Part shown: piece by piece, positions 1-5,533 of the stretch
Layout: each line of letters begins with the position of its first letter
Numbering within the stretch: position 1 is the stretch's first letter
Origin: Deltaproteobacteria bacterium
GTDB lineage: Bacteria > Desulfobacterota > Desulfobacteria > Desulfobacterales > JAUVGT01
Length of the DNA stretch: 11,075 nt
Assembly (NCBI GenBank): GCA_030593645.1
Contig: JAUVGT010000139.1
Coordinates: 1 to 11,075, forward strand
Direction: 5' to 3'
Translations under genes and position numbers: made by a program
The notes under the pieces: generated by a model
The model's input: only the letters and a program-made list of their open reading frames with translations
What the model was told of the DNA's origin: nothing
The model's database searches: none

Positions 1-122
1 TAAATAATTCGTTATACCGGTGGCAACCTTTTTTTTAAAAAAAGAGTTTCACCGCTTCTAAAAAAATGCTTGCCACAGGTATATAATCCTGTTATTAAGC
101 ACAAAATTAAAGTATATATAGT
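1..122. other. AT-rich non-coding stretch before the rpmI leader
   Basis: No coding frame is convincing here. The stretch contains a T8A7 tract (29-43), a perfect TATAAT (82-87) and a small inverted repeat, ACAGG/CCTGT, around it (75-79 and 88-92). The TATAAT could be a -10 element giving a start near 94, but no good -35 sits 16-18 bases upstream. TTGCCA at 70-75 is only 6 bases away, so I do not call a promoter. In many bacteria infC precedes rpmI. The TAA at positions 1-3 could be the stop of such a gene, but three bases cannot show it. Confidence 0.4.
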
Positions 123-163
123 GGCGTGGGCCATGATACTATTGGCCACGCCTTCTATTTTTT
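123..163 (+). terminator. Terminator-like hairpin upstream of rpmI
   Basis: GGCGTGG (123-129) pairs with CCACGCC (146-152). After a bulged G at 130 the stem continues as CCA (131-133) with TGG (143-145), giving about 10 base pairs around a 9-base loop. A T-rich run, TTCTATTTTTT (153-163), follows directly, so this has the form of an intrinsic terminator. It could end an upstream transcript, or act as an attenuator in the leader of the rpmI-rplT operon, about 117 bases before the rpmI start. The hairpin is seen directly; the regulatory role is inferred. Confidence 0.7.
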
Positions 164-199
164 GTGCTTTTTCAATAGGTTGAACATGATTACAAACCC

Positions 200-235
200 G
201 GATCGAACAATTAAATCATTTCAGTTGTTTGATCC
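200..235 (+). promoter_or_regulatory. Long hairpin in the rpmI 5' leader
   Basis: GGATC-G-AACAA (200-210) pairs with TTGTT-T-GATCC (225-235): 11 base pairs including one G-U, closing a 14-base loop. It lies between the terminator-like hairpin and the rpmI ribosome binding site, and is not followed by a T-tract. In E. coli and B. subtilis, L20 represses its own operon by binding structured leader RNA, so an autoregulatory site is a reasonable guess. I cannot match this hairpin to the known L20-binding fold. Confidence 0.45.
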
Positions 236-279
236 TCCAGTTTTATTATGATGGAAATTACAGTGAGGAGAATGAAATA

Positions 280-477
280 ATGCCAAAAATTAAAACAAAC
301 CGTGCGGCTGCTAAGCGGTTTAAAAAAACAGGTTCTGGAAAATATGTTTATTCAAAATCCCATCGGAATCATATTTTAACCAAAAAAACCACCAAACGAA
401 AACGGACATTGAGACAAGGGCATATCATCAGCAAAAGCGACAGAAAAGAGATTAAACTGCTGCTTCCTAATGGATAA
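280..477 (+). CDS. rpmI: 50S ribosomal protein L35
   Basis: This 65-residue, very basic protein has the typical L35 opening (MPKIKTNRAAAKRF) and the family's usual length. The lysine- and arginine-rich middle (KSHRNHILTKKTTKRKR) is also typical. L35 is a small component of the large ribosomal subunit that contacts 23S rRNA. The reading frame stays open back to an ATG at 229, but ATG 280 is chosen because the conserved N-terminus begins there and GAGGAG (265-270) lies 9 bases upstream. rplT follows after 129 bases, as in nearly all bacteria. Expression is probably controlled through the structured leader before it, with L20 as the known autoregulator in other bacteria. Confidence 0.97.
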   Translation: MPKIKTNRAAAKRFKKTGSGKYVYSKSHRNHILTKKTTKRKRTLRQGHIISKSDRKEIKLLLPNG

Positions 478-552
478 ATCTGACTTGAAAATGAAATGCT
501 GAATGATATTATTCGTGGGGTTCGTTCACTCGAGCAAAAGATATTTTGTAAA

Positions 553-588
553 GGCCGGCCGGTTTCCATATATATGGATCGGCCAGCC
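553..588 (+). promoter_or_regulatory. Strong hairpin between rpmI and rplT
   Basis: The perfect palindrome TCCATATATATGGA (565-578) forms the upper stem. Below it, after a small asymmetric loop, GGCCGGCCG (553-561) pairs with CGGCCAGCC (580-588) apart from one C-A mismatch. No T-tract follows, so it is not an intrinsic terminator. It ends only 6 bases before the CGGAGA ribosome binding site of rplT. It could limit ribosome access, protect or process the mRNA, or serve as an L20 contact. The structure is visible in the sequence; its role is not known. Confidence 0.5.
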
Positions 589-606
589 TGAAAACGGAGA
601 AAAATA

Positions 607-957
607 ATGCGAGTAAAAAGAGGCTATAAAGCCAAACATAGACGGAAAAAAGTTTTGAAACTGGCAAAAGGGTTTCGAGGGGGCCGCAGTAAATTATTTC
701 GCACCGCGGCGGATGCTGTCGACAAAGCACTGATGTACGCATATCGTGACCGGAGGGTGAAAAAACGAACGTTCAGAAGGCTCTGGATTGCCAGAATCAA
801 TGCTGCTGTGCGCATAAACAATCTAAGTTACAGCAAATTCATGCACGGATTAAAACTGGCCGGTGTGGATCTTGACAGAAAAGTTCTTGCTGACCTGGCA
901 ATTTCAGATCCTGAAGGATTCGCAAAGGTCGCAAGTCTGGCCGCGGATCAGCTATAA
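607..957 (+). CDS. rplT: 50S ribosomal protein L20
   Basis: The 116-residue protein matches L20 over its whole length. It has the basic, rRNA-threading N-terminal tail (MRVKRGYKAKHRRKKVLKLA, then KGFRGGRSKLFRTA) and the globular C-terminal half containing RLWIARINAAVR and the LAGVDLDRKVLADLA segment. L20 binds 23S rRNA early and is needed for large-subunit assembly. In E. coli and Bacillus it also represses its own operon by binding leader mRNA. The start is supported by CGGAGA (595-600), 6 bases before ATG, and by the conserved N-terminus. It is the second gene of the rpmI-rplT pair. No clear intrinsic terminator follows it, so read-through towards pheS is possible. Confidence 0.98.
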   Translation: MRVKRGYKAKHRRKKVLKLAKGFRGGRSKLFRTAADAVDKALMYAYRDRRVKKRTFRRLWIARINAAVRINNLSYSKFMHGLKLAGVDLDRKVLADLAISDPEGFAKVASLAADQL

Positions 958-1166
958 AGAAGATAAGGGATCAAGTCCGCCCTGTCGCGACCCGGTGATG
1001 ACTTAAAGAATAGGCTCAGTTTCATTATGACGGTCGTTTATTGACAATTTAGTTATGCTGACCGGTCTGGGCCAGGGGTTCAAGGGGCCGCCCACAGTGT
1101 CTGCCCTTCGTGTTCGTCAATCATGCGTTATGAACAATTTATAATGAATGAATCGCATTGTGTCCA

Positions 1167-1213
1167 TCCTGATTAATAATTCATTTTTTACTGTAAATGG
1201 GCAGAGATCAGGA
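1167..1213 (+). promoter_or_regulatory. Stem overlapping the ribosome binding site of a tiny leader ORF
   Basis: TCCTGAT (1167-1173) is perfectly complementary to ATCAGGA (1207-1213). A second small stem, CATTT/AAATG, can form inside the loop (from 1182). The 3' arm covers most of the AGGAG (1210-1214) that precedes the 11-codon ORF at 1220, so the fold would hide that ribosome binding site. The pairing is seen in the sequence; any switch function is inferred. A seven-base complement can arise by chance at this scale. Confidence 0.25.
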
Positions 1214-1219
1214 GAAAAC

Positions 1220-1255
1220 GTGATACCATCTAACAGGTGGACGCCCTGCAGGTAA
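1220..1255 (+). CDS. Possible 11-residue leader peptide upstream of pheS
   Basis: A GTG codon follows AGGAG (1210-1214) at 5-base spacing and opens a frame encoding MIPSNRWTPCR before TAA. This is one of the best ribosome binding sites in the window outside the main genes. An overlapping ATG frame (1197-1223, MGRDQEKT) ends across the same GTG. In E. coli, pheST is attenuated through a phenylalanine-rich leader peptide (PheM). This peptide has no phenylalanine, and no terminator hairpin with a T-tract follows, so the same mechanism is not supported. It may be a chance ORF. Confidence 0.2.
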   Translation: MIPSNRWTPCR

Positions 1256-1308
1256 AACAACCGGTCCTGACAGCCTTTAAGCCCATCGCCTTCAGCCTTT
1301 CCTGCGAT

Positions 1309-1328
1309 AAGTGGTTTTGAAACCGCTT
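1309..1328 (+). promoter_or_regulatory. Short hairpin 46 bases before pheS
   Basis: AAGTGGTT (1309-1316) pairs with AACCGCTT (1321-1328), with one T-G wobble and a TTGA loop. No T-run follows, so it is not an intrinsic terminator. It lies in the untranslated region just before pheS, and its function is unknown. Confidence 0.3.
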
Positions 1329-1373
1329 CTAAACAACCTGTTACCTCATATGTAACCCTGGAATATGTAAAAA

Positions 1374-2381
1374 GTGGAAAAATCGATTAAAAAGATACAG
1401 GCTGACGCCCTGAAGGAGCTTGAAAAAGCGTCCGGTAGAAAAGAAATTAATGACATTTCTATACGCTACCTGGGACGGAAGGGGGTTGTCACTCAACTGT
1501 TAAGGAACATCCCCGATCTCCCGAAGAGTAAAAGGGCCGAAACAGGGAAGAATGCCAATGTATTAAAGAAAACACTTGATCAGGTATTTAAAGAAGCCCT
1601 CAAGCAGCTTGAGCTTAAAACGTCTGCATCTGATGAATGCATTGATGTTTCATTACCCGGAAGACCGGCTGTCAATGGATCATTACATCCAATTACCCGG
1701 ATCACTCAGGAAATTTGTGATATTTTCACCCGGATCGGATTTGAAATTGTTGAAGGACCTGAAATTGAAACCGATTATTATAATTTCGAGGCTCTTAATT
1801 TTCCCAAAAATCATCCGGCAAGGGATATGCAGGACACTTTCTATATTTCAGAAAATATTGTTCTGAGAACACACACATCACCGGTTCAGATCCGGACGAT
1901 GAAAAAACAAACCCCGCCGGTCAGAGTCATTGCCCCCGGTAAAGTATACCGGTGCGATTCAGACCTGACCCACACCGCCATGTTCCATCAGGTTGAAGGA
2001 CTTCTTGTGGATGAAAACATCTCTTTTGGCGATTTAAAAGGCATACTGACGACATTTGTGCACCAGATGTTCGATGATCAAACAAACCTGAGATTCCGAC
2101 CCAGTTTTTTTCCTTTTACAGAACCCAGCGCCGAAGTCGACATCCTGTGTGTGATATGCCGCGGAAAAGGGTGCAGGGTTTGCTCCCAAACCGGCTGGCT
2201 GGAGGTCCTGGGTTCAGGGATGGTTCACCCTGCCCTGTTTGAAAATGTTGATTATGATCCCGAACGATATACGGGGTTTGCCTTTGGGATGGGCGTCGAA
2301 CGTATCGCAATGCTCAAATATGGAATTGATGATATTCGAAGATACTTTGAAAACGATAATAGATTTTTAAGGCAATTTTAA
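1374..2381 (+). CDS. pheS: Phenylalanyl-tRNA synthetase alpha subunit
   Basis: This 335-residue protein is the catalytic alpha subunit of the cytoplasmic (alpha-beta)2 enzyme that charges tRNA-Phe. Residues 1-85 form the coiled-coil tRNA-binding arm. The class II catalytic core follows, with HPITRITQEICDIF (105-118, motif 1 region), RTHTSPVQ (165-172), a motif 2 segment RCDSDLTHTAMFHQVEG (193-209) and motif 3 GFAFGMGVERIAML (301-314). Four cysteines (259, 262, 267, 270; C-x2-C-x4-C-x2-C) make a knuckle that may bind a metal; E. coli PheS lacks it. The start is GTG: an in-frame TAA at 1368-1370 rules out anything further upstream. The ribosome binding site is weak (TGGA, 1359-1362). pheT starts one base after the stop. 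Confidence 0.98.
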   Translation: MEKSIKKIQADALKELEKASGRKEINDISIRYLGRKGVVTQLLRNIPDLPKSKRAETGKNANVLKKTLDQVFKEALKQLELKTSASDECIDVSLPGRPAVNGSLHPITRITQEICDIFTRIGFEIVEGPEIETDYYNFEALNFPKNHPARDMQDTFYISENIVLRTHTSPVQIRTMKKQTPPVRVIAPGKVYRCDSDLTHTAMFHQVEGLLVDENISFGDLKGILTTFVHQMFDDQTNLRFRPSFFPFTEPSAEVDILCVICRGKGCRVCSQTGWLEVLGSGMVHPALFENVDYDPERYTGFAFGMGVERIAMLKYGIDDIRRYFENDNRFLRQF

Positions 2382-2382
2382 C

Positions 2383-4797
2383 ATGAAAGTTAGTTTAAGC
2401 TGGCTCAATGATTACGTTACCATAGAAATGGGAATAGACCGCCTTGCCGATGAATTAACCATGGCCGGTCTTGAGGTTGAAACCGTTTCCGACAGGTATG
2501 CTTACCTGGAGAATGTTATTGTCAGCCGCATTGATCACATCGATCCCCATCCAAATGCCGATAAACTTCAGCTTTGCATCCTGAACGCAGGCGACCGGAG
2601 TGTAAATGTGGTTTGCGGTGCTCCGAATGTGAAAACCGGTATGCTGGTGCCTCTGGCCCTGCCGGGATCTGTTCTCCCGGACGGCTCCGTTCTCAAGGAA
2701 AGCACCATACGCGGTTCAGCCTCTTTCGGTATGATCTGCAGTGAAAAAGAACTCGGATTCGGGACAGACGCAGGCGGAATAATGGAACTTGATCCATCCC
2801 TGACGATTGGAGAAAAACTCGCTAAAGCCCTGAACCTCTCGGACCCTGTGATTGAAATCGACTTAACCCCGAACCGGCCCGACTGCCTCAGTGTCATTGG
2901 TATTGCCCGTGAAATCGCGGTGATACAAAAAACAAAATTAAAATATCCTGACTTTATTATTTCTGAAACAGGCAATGAAATTAAAAACTTTTCTTCGGTC
3001 ACCATCGATGCGCCCGATCTATGCCCAAGGTATGTTGCCAGACTTCTCACGGATATTAAAATCAAAGAATCCCCGTTCTGGCTCCAGGAAAGATTACTCT
3101 CCGTGGGTTTAAGACCCATTAATAACATTGTCGATACTACAAACTTTGTATTAATGGAGACCGGCCAGCCCTTGCATGCGTTTGATTTCGATCAACTGGC
3201 GCAAAATAAAATTATTGTGAGATCAGCCCGAAAAGGAGAAATTTTTACCACTCTGGACAACAAAGAAAGACGTCTATCCAAAAATATGCTCATGATTTGC
3301 GACGGTGAAAAGCCTGTGGCAATCGGCGGAGTAATGGGAGGCTTGAACTCGGAAATTGAAGATACCACAACACGTGTATTGATTGAGAGTGCCTATTTCA
3401 ACCCGATGAGTATCAGAAAAACATCTAAGAAACTGGGATTGAACACAGAGGCTTCCCACCGTTTTGAAAGGGGAATCGATCCGGATGGTACGGTTTCATC
3501 AATCAATCGCGCGGCCCTCCTGATGGCTAAGCTTAGCGAGGGTAAACTTGTTCCCGGAATGATTGATGAATACCCCAATAAAATTCCTGTAAAAACAATA
3601 TCCCTCAGTGTCAATGCCACAAACCGCCTTTTAGGAACGGTTTTTAAAAGGAATGAAATAAAAAATTATCTTGAATCAATTGAATTTAAAGTAAGTAAAG
3701 GGGACTCCGAAAGCCTCCGGGTCACACATCCATCTTTCAGGGTAGATATCACCAGACCCCAGGATCTGATGGAAGAAGTGGCACGACTTTCCGGGTACAA
3801 CAATATTCCGACCACCTTTCCGGCCATGCCGGCTGAAGCTGTCACACCGTTGAAGCCGCTTGAAACAAGAAACAGGATCAAGCAGAAAATGGTTGGTTTT
3901 GGGTTTTCAGAAACCATCACTTACAGCTTTATTCATCCCTCTGCCTGTGATCACCTGAGGCTGAATGAAAACGACCCGAGAAGAAAAATCGTGAAAATCC
4001 TGAATCCGTTAACCGATGACCAGGCGGTTATGAGAACCTCCCTCGTTCCCGGACTTCTTGAAACAATGCATCGAAATATTTCAAGACAGGAAATAAATAT
4101 TAAGCTGTTTGAAATCGGTAGAATATACTTTAATACCGGCAACGACAATCAGCCCGATGAATCTGAAATACTGGCAGGTCTGTGGTCGGGTTCACGCTTT
4201 CCCGCATCCTGGCATCAAAAGGGAATTGATTGTGATTTTTTTGATCTTAAAGGAGTTGTCGAGGAACTTTTTAGCAGCCTAAAAATGAAAGACCTTGAAT
4301 TTACCGGTCTCCCGGATAAATCGTTCACTTATACAAAGCCAGGTTTTTCATCCGGTATCTATTCAAAAGGTGAATATCTTGGAATGATGGGTGAAGTACA
4401 TCCCGGAGTGCTCGAAAACTTTAACCTCAAGCAGTCTGCTTACATATTTGAATTGGATATGGATAAACTGCAGACACTTTTGCCGGATATCGTTCAATTT
4501 AATCCAGTTCCAATATATCCTTCTGTTCCAAGGGATATAACCATTATTATCGACAAAAATATTGAATCCAGGACCATATTGAAAAATGTGGAGACCGCGG
4601 GAGAAGAATGGATTGAAAAGCTGTACATTTTTGATATATACGATGGAGATCCTATTCCTTCAGGGAAAAGAAGCATTTCATTCCGGATCATATACAGATC
4701 AACTGAAAGGACCCTGGAAGACGAAGAGGTAAACCGCGTTCATAAAATAATTACAACCAGACTCCTTAAAAAGTTCAAAGCGGATCTGCCAGCATGA
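2383..4797 (+). CDS. pheT: Phenylalanyl-tRNA synthetase beta subunit
   Basis: The 804-residue beta subunit has the full bacterial domain set. An EMAP/Myf-type tRNA-binding fold spans about residues 40-150 (HPNADKLQLCILNAG, VVCGAPNV). A B3/B4 editing domain, which hydrolyses mischarged Tyr-tRNA-Phe, follows at about 215-380 with GGVMGG (315-320) and SHRFERG (359-365 region). Then come the B5 DNA-binding-like domain (about 405-475), a catalytic-like core, and a C-terminal ferredoxin-fold anticodon-binding domain (about 710-803, beginning YPSVPRDITIIID). Length is normal and no frameshift is seen. The single-base gap after pheS indicates coupled translation and equal production of both subunits. 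AAGG inside the end of pheS (2369-2372) may help initiation. Confidence 0.98.
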   Translation: MKVSLSWLNDYVTIEMGIDRLADELTMAGLEVETVSDRYAYLENVIVSRIDHIDPHPNADKLQLCILNAGDRSVNVVCGAPNVKTGMLVPLALPGSVLPDGSVLKESTIRGSASFGMICSEKELGFGTDAGGIMELDPSLTIGEKLAKALNLSDPVIEIDLTPNRPDCLSVIGIAREIAVIQKTKLKYPDFIISETGNEIKNFSSVTIDAPDLCPRYVARLLTDIKIKESPFWLQERLLSVGLRPINNIVDTTNFVLMETGQPLHAFDFDQLAQNKIIVRSARKGEIFTTLDNKERRLSKNMLMICDGEKPVAIGGVMGGLNSEIEDTTTRVLIESAYFNPMSIRKTSKKLGLNTEASHRFERGIDPDGTVSSINRAALLMAKLSEGKLVPGMIDEYPNKIPVKTISLSVNATNRLLGTVFKRNEIKNYLESIEFKVSKGDSESLRVTHPSFRVDITRPQDLMEEVARLSGYNNIPTTFPAMPAEAVTPLKPLETRNRIKQKMVGFGFSETITYSFIHPSACDHLRLNENDPRRKIVKILNPLTDDQAVMRTSLVPGLLETMHRNISRQEINIKLFEIGRIYFNTGNDNQPDESEILAGLWSGSRFPASWHQKGIDCDFFDLKGVVEELFSSLKMKDLEFTGLPDKSFTYTKPGFSSGIYSKGEYLGMMGEVHPGVLENFNLKQSAYIFELDMDKLQTLLPDIVQFNPVPIYPSVPRDITIIIDKNIESRTILKNVETAGEEWIEKLYIFDIYDGDPIPSGKRSISFRIIYRSTERTLEDEEVNRVHKIITTRLLKKFKADLPA

Positions 4798-4802
4798 TTT
4801 AA

Positions 4803-5141
4803 ATGCAAAAACAAACTCCAATACAATCCGAATTGCCGGATAAATTTTATTTTAAGATCGGTGAGGTGAGTGAACTTTCCGGCATACCGCCTTATGTCTT
4901 ACGATTCTGGGAGTCTGAATTCAGGCAGCTCAAACCAAAACGAACCGGCTCAGGCCAGAGACTCTATAGAAAAATAGATGTTGAAACTGTTTTAAAGATT
5001 AAGGATCTTCTCTATGATCGAAAATTTACGATCAAGGGAGCCAGAAATAAATTAAATAAAAAAACCAGCAAATCCGTCAAACCGACTTATGGTGAAATCC
5101 GCAGGGAACTGCAAACCATACGGAAGCTTTTGAAAAAATAG
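4803..5141 (+). CDS. Small MerR-family helix-turn-helix protein
   Basis: The 112-residue protein has a MerR-type winged helix at about residues 17-85. It opens YFKIGEVSELSGIPPYVLRFWE, with the usual RFWESEF and SGQRLYRKIDVETVLKIKDLL segments that form the wing and third helix. A short basic, helical tail (about 95-112) could dimerise. There is no room for an effector-binding domain and no metal-binding cysteine pattern, so it is a stand-alone DNA-binding module whose signal and targets are unknown. It starts 5 bases after pheT without a clear ribosome binding site, which suggests translational coupling. Small MerR proteins are known near pheT in related bacteria, often beside ihfA; no ihfA is present here. 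The family call is sure, the regulated genes are not. Confidence 0.88.
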   Translation: MQKQTPIQSELPDKFYFKIGEVSELSGIPPYVLRFWESEFRQLKPKRTGSGQRLYRKIDVETVLKIKDLLYDRKFTIKGARNKLNKKTSKSVKPTYGEIRRELQTIRKLLKK

Positions 5142-5222
5142 ATCGGCGGTATGACTGTTAAAAGGGCCGTCCGCTCGAATCTTCGAACCTTGTGTTCAAT
5201 CATTATTAAATGATAAAATATA

Positions 5223-5255
5223 TTGACAAGCATTATTTTTTGTCATAACTATAGA
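5223..5255 (+). promoter_or_regulatory. Probable promoter of the tRNA-Gly gene
   Basis: A perfect -35 hexamer, TTGACA, lies at 5223-5228. The -10 is less clear: CATAAC (5244-5249) gives a 15-base spacer and TATAGA (5250-5255) a 21-base spacer, neither ideal. The AT-rich sequence just upstream, including an ATCATT/AATGAT hairpin (5199-5214), could act as an UP element. The tRNA begins about 10 bases downstream, which suits a short 5' leader. Confidence 0.5.
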
Positions 5256-5265
5256 GACTTGGAAT

Positions 5266-5341
5266 GCGGGCATAGCTCAGTTGGTAGAGTACAAGCTTCC
5301 CAAGCTTGGTGTCGCGAGTTCGAATCTCGTTGCCCGCTCCA
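5266..5341 (+). tRNA. tRNA-Gly (anticodon CCC)
   Basis: A complete 76-base cloverleaf can be folded by hand. The acceptor GCGGGCA (5266-5272) pairs with TGCCCGC (5331-5337). The D stem is GCTC/GAGT with one G-U and loop AGTTGGTA. The anticodon stem is CAAGC/GCTTG with loop TTCCCAA, placing anticodon CCC at 5299-5301. The variable loop has 5 bases and the T arm is GCGAG-TTCGAAT-CTCGT. The discriminator base is T (5338), and CCA is encoded (5339-5341). G1-C72, C2-G71, C35, C36 and U73 are the known glycine identity elements, all present. It decodes GGG. It lies between the MerR-like gene and rimP, in the same direction. Confidence 0.95.
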
Positions 5342-5483
5342 CGGTATACGCGTTTTTCCATGTGTAACGGTCGCCTGTGGTAAAGTGGTAAATTGTGTGA
5401 CTTGGAGTTAATTTTCCTATGGATATTCTTATGAACTGATAAAGTACATTGCTCCATCATAAAGGGAATATCGAGTTTCGAGG
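5342..5483. other. Spacer and probable rimP leader
   Basis: No gene is supported between the tRNA and the terminator before rimP. A weak promoter-like pair, TTGGAG (5402-5407) and TATTCT (5424-5429) with a 16-base spacer, would give a transcript starting near 5436 and a leader of about 100 bases. GTTTC-GAG-GAAAC (5475-5487) can form a small hairpin that shares bases with the following terminator. No terminator directly after the tRNA is seen. Confidence 0.35.
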
Positions 5484-5506
5484 AAACGGGCGGCAGCCCG
5501 TTTTTT
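5484..5506 (+). terminator. Intrinsic terminator or attenuator before rimP
   Basis: AAACGGGC (5484-5491) pairs perfectly with GCCCGTTT (5496-5503) around a GGCA loop, and the T-run (5501-5506) overlaps the 3' arm. This is a textbook Rho-independent terminator. It lies only 27 bases before the likely rimP start, downstream of the tRNA and of any rimP promoter in the spacer. It may end the tRNA transcript, or control entry into the rimP-nusA-infB operon. In E. coli the operon is preceded by a tRNA gene (metY) and is repressed by NusA through termination in the leader. Confidence 0.85.
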
Positions 5507-5533
5507 GTGTTTAGGAAACAGGTTAAGGGGCTA

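Larger units (their letters stand above)
958..1373. other. Gene-free 416-base region before pheS
   Basis: No protein gene of normal size fits here. The region contains a consensus TTGACA (1041-1046) without a -10 at proper spacing, a perfect TATAAT (1140-1145) without a good -35, and a GC-rich patch (about 1060-1110). It also holds a small ORF with a good ribosome binding site (1220-1255) and hairpins at 1167-1213 and 1309-1328. I see no T-box specifier arrangement and no AGGGTGGNACCGCG-type motif. No clear terminator for rplT is present. It probably carries a promoter and leader for pheST, but this cannot be settled by eye. Confidence 0.5.

Noticed and set aside
1041..1069. TTGACA as a promoter for pheS
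   Set aside because: No acceptable -10 hexamer lies 16-18 bases downstream; the nearest candidate (TATGCT, 1054-1059) is only 7 bases away.
1044..1141. Direct repeat ACAATTTA (1044-1051 and 1134-1141) as operator half-sites
   Set aside because: An AT-rich 8-mer pair 90 bases apart is easily due to chance and has no symmetry.
958..1373. T-box riboswitch before pheS
   Set aside because: The antiterminator consensus and a terminator with T-run are both missing.
2568..3128. Minus-strand open frame of 186 codons inside pheT
   Set aside because: It is a shadow of the strongly conserved pheT frame; nothing in it resembles a known protein.
5142..5222. T-arm-like sequence on the minus strand (GGTTCGAAGATTCGAG)
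   Set aside because: No cloverleaf or tmRNA-like end can be folded around it.
5366..5412. Degenerate second tRNA after tRNA-Gly (GTGGTAAAGTGGTAA resembles a D arm)
   Set aside because: No acceptor, anticodon or T-arm pairing can be built around it.
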